DNA of 64,000 bases from positions 1,688,001 through 1,752,000 of the forward strand of contig NZ_CP012159.1 of the NCBI RefSeq assembly GCF_001189295.1, written 5' to 3'. A program made the position numbers and the translations under genes. Within the stretch, counting starts at the first letter, position 1. Each line of letters begins with the position of its first letter. The DNA is from Chondromyces crocatus (lineage in GTDB: Bacteria; Myxococcota_A; Polyangia; Polyangiales; Polyangiaceae). The notes below the pieces were generated by a model. It was not told the DNA's origin. It did not search any database and worked only from the letters and a program-made list of their open reading frames with translations. Positions 63,679 through 64,000 of the stretch are shown in pieces.

Positions 63679-63897
63679 GAGAGCGTACCCTGCATCAGGG
63701 GGTCCGTCTCGACGCTCGGCGGCGCGCAGAGAGCGTGGGGCGCGTGGGGCGTATGGCGCGCTGCGGCGAAGCGCGCAGGTTTTCGTCGCCCTGCTGACCC
63801 TGAAATCGTGTGGTTCTCCGCGCGTGCCGCACTTGCCGCAGGCGACGCGCTCGTCTCGCTTGTCGCATCGGCGCGCGCCGGCTAGAACGCTCGTGCC

Positions 63898-64000
63898 ATG
63901 ATGCGAGGCGCACTCAGCGACATCACGAAGGCCGTAGGGCACACGCCGATCGTCAAGCTGAACAAGGTCACGGAAGGCCTGGACAGCGAGATCTACGTCA
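63898..64000 (+). CDS. Cysteine synthase / cystathionine beta-synthase-type protein, N-terminus
   Basis: The first 34 codons only; the gene runs past the window. MRGALSDITKAVGHTPIVKL is the standard opening of PLP-dependent fold type II enzymes of the cysteine synthase group (ITxxxGxTPLVxL). Two ATGs in tandem are possible starts. Whether it is CysK or a CBS cannot be told from this part. The 219-bp gap before it shows no other feature. Confidence 0.8.
   Translation, partial: MMRGALSDITKAVGHTPIVKLNKVTEGLDSEIYV

Overview
The window is very GC-rich, densely coded DNA from what looks like a myxobacterium of the Sorangium/Chondromyces/Polyangium type. The evidence is gene content: four eukaryote-like Ser/Thr kinases, two of them very large kinase-ATPase-TPR fusions; many secreted Cys-, Gly- or Pro-rich lipoproteins; three adjacent bactofilins; an AgmX/PglI-type C-terminal domain; and RCC1 and FG-GAP propellers. 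This assignment is inferred from families and composition, since no rRNA or marker phylogeny is available.

Layout. 1-8.98 kb: end of a membrane protein gene, a kinase with a C-terminal membrane anchor, a Pro/Ala-rich single-pass protein, a TPR-PEGA protein, then two nearly identical Gly-rich lipoprotein genes and a third lipoprotein leader joined to a 43-bp minisatellite. 9-15.2 kb: a translationally coupled pair on the minus strand (beta-propeller and membrane-embedded zincin-like protein) facing a slipin and its coupled partner. 15.3-19 kb: a kinase-receiver-cyclase fusion, a solitary DNA methyltransferase and a small unknown. 19.1-26.9 kb: secreted or enzymatic singletons (gluzincin lipoprotein, CxxCH lipoprotein, cytochrome P450, S41 protease, proline-rich envelope protein). 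27.3-29.4 kb: three bactofilins coupled to pyrE. 29.5-32.1 kb: a solute-binding/OmpA fusion with a coiled-coil membrane partner. 32.3-43.9 kb: a tandemly duplicated cassette of giant kinase plus collagen-like lipoprotein, followed by a decayed fragment of a third collagen-like gene. 44-53.3 kb: three large envelope or secreted proteins (VIT-VWA-AgmX, FG-GAP, RCC1). 53.4-58.2 kb: an accessory segment with a NADAR protein, a tiny ADP-ribosyltransferase-like protein, KptA, and a coupled DUF4365-like nuclease pair. 58.3-64 kb: glyQ without glyS, then a tight run of nudC, an FAD oxidoreductase, a PaiB-like gene and an ornithine cyclodeaminase-like gene, and the start of a cysteine-synthase-type gene.

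Main points of interest: (i) the NADAR / ART-like / KptA neighbourhood, with nudC nearby, reads as an NAD/ADP-ribose group and possibly a toxin-antitoxin-like pair; (ii) the twice-repeated kinase-plus-collagen-like lipoprotein cassette, whose lipoproteins carry two Cys-rich terminal domains; (iii) a family of duplicated lipoprotein genes in which one leader now reads into a 43-45 bp non-triplet repeat; (iv) the kinase-receiver-cyclase fusion; (v) the coupled propeller/zincin pair. All functions below are inferred from motifs and context seen by eye; no database search was run.
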